DNA from: Parablautia intestinalis
GTDB taxonomy: Bacteria; Bacillota; Clostridia; Lachnospirales; Lachnospiraceae
Reading direction: 5' to 3'
Assembly (NCBI GenBank): GCA_003612395.1
Contig: RAYQ01000001.1
Location: 1 to 64,000 of the forward strand
DNA length: 64,000 bases
The position numbers and the translations under genes are program-made. Within the stretch, counting starts at the first letter, position 1; every line of letters starts with the position of its first letter. The notes below the pieces were generated by a model. It worked only from the letters and a program-made list of their open reading frames with translations. It was not told the origin of the DNA and searched no databases. Shown here one piece after another: positions 62,431 to 64,000 of this stretch.

Positions 62431-63870
62431 TCATTCACCGTCCCAAACGCCGGCATCCTTTAAGGTCTGGATCTGCTGCTCTTTTAATTCTGCACAGGCA
62501 GCATTGATATCGTTAGCCAGTCTCTCACGAATCTGTTCAGGTGTCTCTCCTGCTTCAGCACCTGCATTGAAGGAACTGTACAGATACCCCTCGGCAGTTA
62601 CATCCATGATCGTGTTGTTTACAACAGGAACATTTGCCGCAATCTTTGTTGCGATAGCGTTAGGCGCCTGTCCGCCAAAGTAATCATCACCTTCTGTGTA
62701 AAGCTCAGGCGCTGCATCCCATGCCGGTTTATAAGCCGGGAAGTAGTCGATTGCCTTAAACATAGTATTCTGACCTTCTGTTGTTGCCAGCATGTATTTC
62801 ACAAATGCCCATGCAGCTTCTTTGTTTTCACACTGCTCAGGAATAACCAGGAAAGAACCGCCCCAGTTGGTATCACCCATTCCTGCCGGAAGCGCAATTG
62901 CTCCCCAGTGTCCTGCACCGTCCGGGTCAATGTCTGTCTTAAAGAAACCTGAGAACCAGGAACCTGCCGCTACACAGACACAGGTACCTGCCGCGTATGC
63001 CGCATATGCCTCTGTACTCCACATATCAACATTCATATCCCAGCCGTTTTCACGAATCTTAAGACAATTTTCAAGGCATTCCAGATCCCCTTCTCTTTCC
63101 AGAATCAGGTTAAGGTCTTCATCATAATAATCTCTGTTAATGAAAAGCCACTGATAGGGATATGCTGCAGAAGGAAGGAACCATCTTTGCCCGGGAATGG
63201 AAACCTTCTCCGCTACTTCCATAACACCGTCCCATGTGCTCATAAGTTCAGCTACTTCTTCGGAAGATGTAGGAAGACCTACTTCCTCAAATACGTCTGT
63301 TCTGTAATAAAACAGTGTAGGGCCCAAATCCCAGGGAATACCAATCAGTCTCTGGCCATCGGAAGATGTTGCCTGATCCCATTTAAACTCAACAAAATCA
63401 TCCTTTAATTCAGCTGCGCCAAGTACGTTTAAGTCTGTAAGCGCCTTGCTGTCTCTGTACTGGGCTATGTAAGCGCCCTCAACCATTGCCACATCCACTG
63501 CGTCTGTTCCTGCTGTCAAAGCTGTCTGCAGAGCCTGATGATGTGCTGTTGTGTCTGTAAATACCAGTTCAACCTCAATGTTGGGGTAAGCTTCATTAAA
63601 GCCAGCCATTGCCGCTTCAAAACCGTCATCACCTGATGGCCATCCGCCTACTTCAATTGTTCCTGAAATGGAAGAGGGATCTTCTTCTACTGCTGCCGCA
63701 ATATTCTGACCTTCTTCTTCGCTTGTGTTTTCAACCTGTGCGCCGCCGTCAGATGCACCTGTTGCATCCGATGAGCCGTCATCTCCGCCGCCGCAGCCGG
63801 CAAGCAATGACGCAGACATTGCAAATGTCAGAGCTACTGCCACGAATCTGTTCAAGTTTTTCTTTTTCAT
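62431..63870 (-). CDS. ABC sugar-binding lipoprotein, locus 3
   Basis: A 479-residue CUT1 lipoprotein. It has a signal peptide with lipobox SLLAGC, a Gly/Asp/Ser/Glu-rich tether to about residue 65, and then a binding fold beginning GTIEVGGWPSGDDGFEAAMAGF, with IGIPWDLGPTLFYYRTDVFEEVG typical of family-1 binding proteins. AAAGGAG precedes the ATG. It is the first gene of the operon lipoprotein-permease-permease-GH42. The leader carries ATGCCGT/ACGGCAT (63926-63943). The remaining bases to the window end hold no recognised gene. Confidence 0.94.
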   Translation of the reverse strand: MKKKNLNRFVAVALTFAMSASLLAGCGGGDDGSSDATGASDGGAQVENTSEEEGQNIAAAVEEDPSSISGTIEVGGWPSGDDGFEAAMAGFNEAYPNIEVELVFTDTTAHHQALQTALTAGTDAVDVAMVEGAYIAQYRDSKALTDLNVLGAAELKDDFVEFKWDQATSSDGQRLIGIPWDLGPTLFYYRTDVFEEVGLPTSSEEVAELMSTWDGVMEVAEKVSIPGQRWFLPSAAYPYQWLFINRDYYDEDLNLILEREGDLECLENCLKIRENGWDMNVDMWSTEAYAAYAAGTCVCVAAGSWFSGFFKTDIDPDGAGHWGAIALPAGMGDTNWGGSFLVIPEQCENKEAAWAFVKYMLATTEGQNTMFKAIDYFPAYKPAWDAAPELYTEGDDYFGGQAPNAIATKIAANVPVVNNTIMDVTAEGYLYSSFNAGAEAGETPEQIRERLANDINAACAELKEQQIQTLKDAGVWDGE

Positions 63871-64000
63871 ACCCTTTCTCCTTTTTCTTAATTTATTGAT
63901 TCAACCTGCTTTCCTTTAACTGTAAATGCCGTGACAAACGGCATCCTCATACAAAGTCACACATTGCCGCACTTGGAAACCGGCCTGCCGCTTAAAGCAG

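Overview
The window reads as a chromosome segment of a Gram-positive gut anaerobe of the Lachnospiraceae (Clostridia). The evidence is the mix of YesM/YesN-type regulators, VanR/VanS-like kinases, lipoprotein-based CUT1 sugar importers without their own ATPases, a THF riboswitch in front of an ECF folate component, KtrAB potassium uptake, strong AGGAGG ribosome sites and several TTG/GTG starts. No insertion sequence, prophage, CRISPR array, tRNA or rRNA gene was seen. This placement is an inference from gene families, not a taxonomic search.

Layout. 0-8.6 kb: a 5'-truncated sensor kinase with a secreted protein, a VanR/VanS-like pair, a GT4 glycosyltransferase, DedA, and folT behind a THF riboswitch. 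8.7-19.9 kb: sugar locus 1, with GH30 and SGNH hydrolase genes divergent from YesM/YesN kinase-regulator, lipoprotein, two LplB/LplC-type permeases and a metallo-beta-lactamase-fold hydrolase. 20-32.6 kb: MATE exporter, ktrA/ktrB, trxB, an SDR reductase, metF, a 74-residue protein, a GH2 enzyme, metY and tex. 32.7-41.3 kb: sugar locus 2, with a kinase/AraC-type regulator pair divergent from lipoprotein, two permeases and two tandem S-formylglutathione-hydrolase-like esterases. 41.5-54.5 kb: membrane proteins, a small HEXXH protein with two CxxC pairs, a DUF6323/DUF6179-like pair, prfB with its programmed frameshift, secA, a small kinase, a TrpB-like enzyme, a PBECR-like nuclease remnant and glycogen phosphorylase. 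54.5-64 kb: sugar locus 3, with a LacI regulator, GH31 alpha-xylosidase, GH42 beta-galactosidase and another importer.

How the genes work together. Three importers of the same CUT1 type bring in oligosaccharides under three different controls: YesMN, a second kinase/AraC pair, and LacI. The intracellular enzymes nearby (GH30, GH2, GH31, GH42, SGNH and acetyl-esterase-like proteins) would dismantle decorated plant or host oligosaccharides. The GH31 + GH42 combination fits xylose- and galactose-decorated glucan oligosaccharides such as xyloglucan fragments. Each lipoprotein-permease junction holds a hairpin, which would allow more binding protein than permease. metF, metY and folT give a scattered one-carbon/methionine theme.

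The most unusual content is non-coding. Several families of short modular repeats sit in the 5' leaders of unrelated genes, nearly always in the sense orientation of the downstream gene. Some carry the gene's Shine-Dalgarno sequence and even its start codon. One family is built from hairpins whose arms differ between copies but keep pairing, with seven hairpin arms pairs packed in about 260 bases upstream of secA. These leader cassettes are the best candidate for a previously undescribed element in this window.
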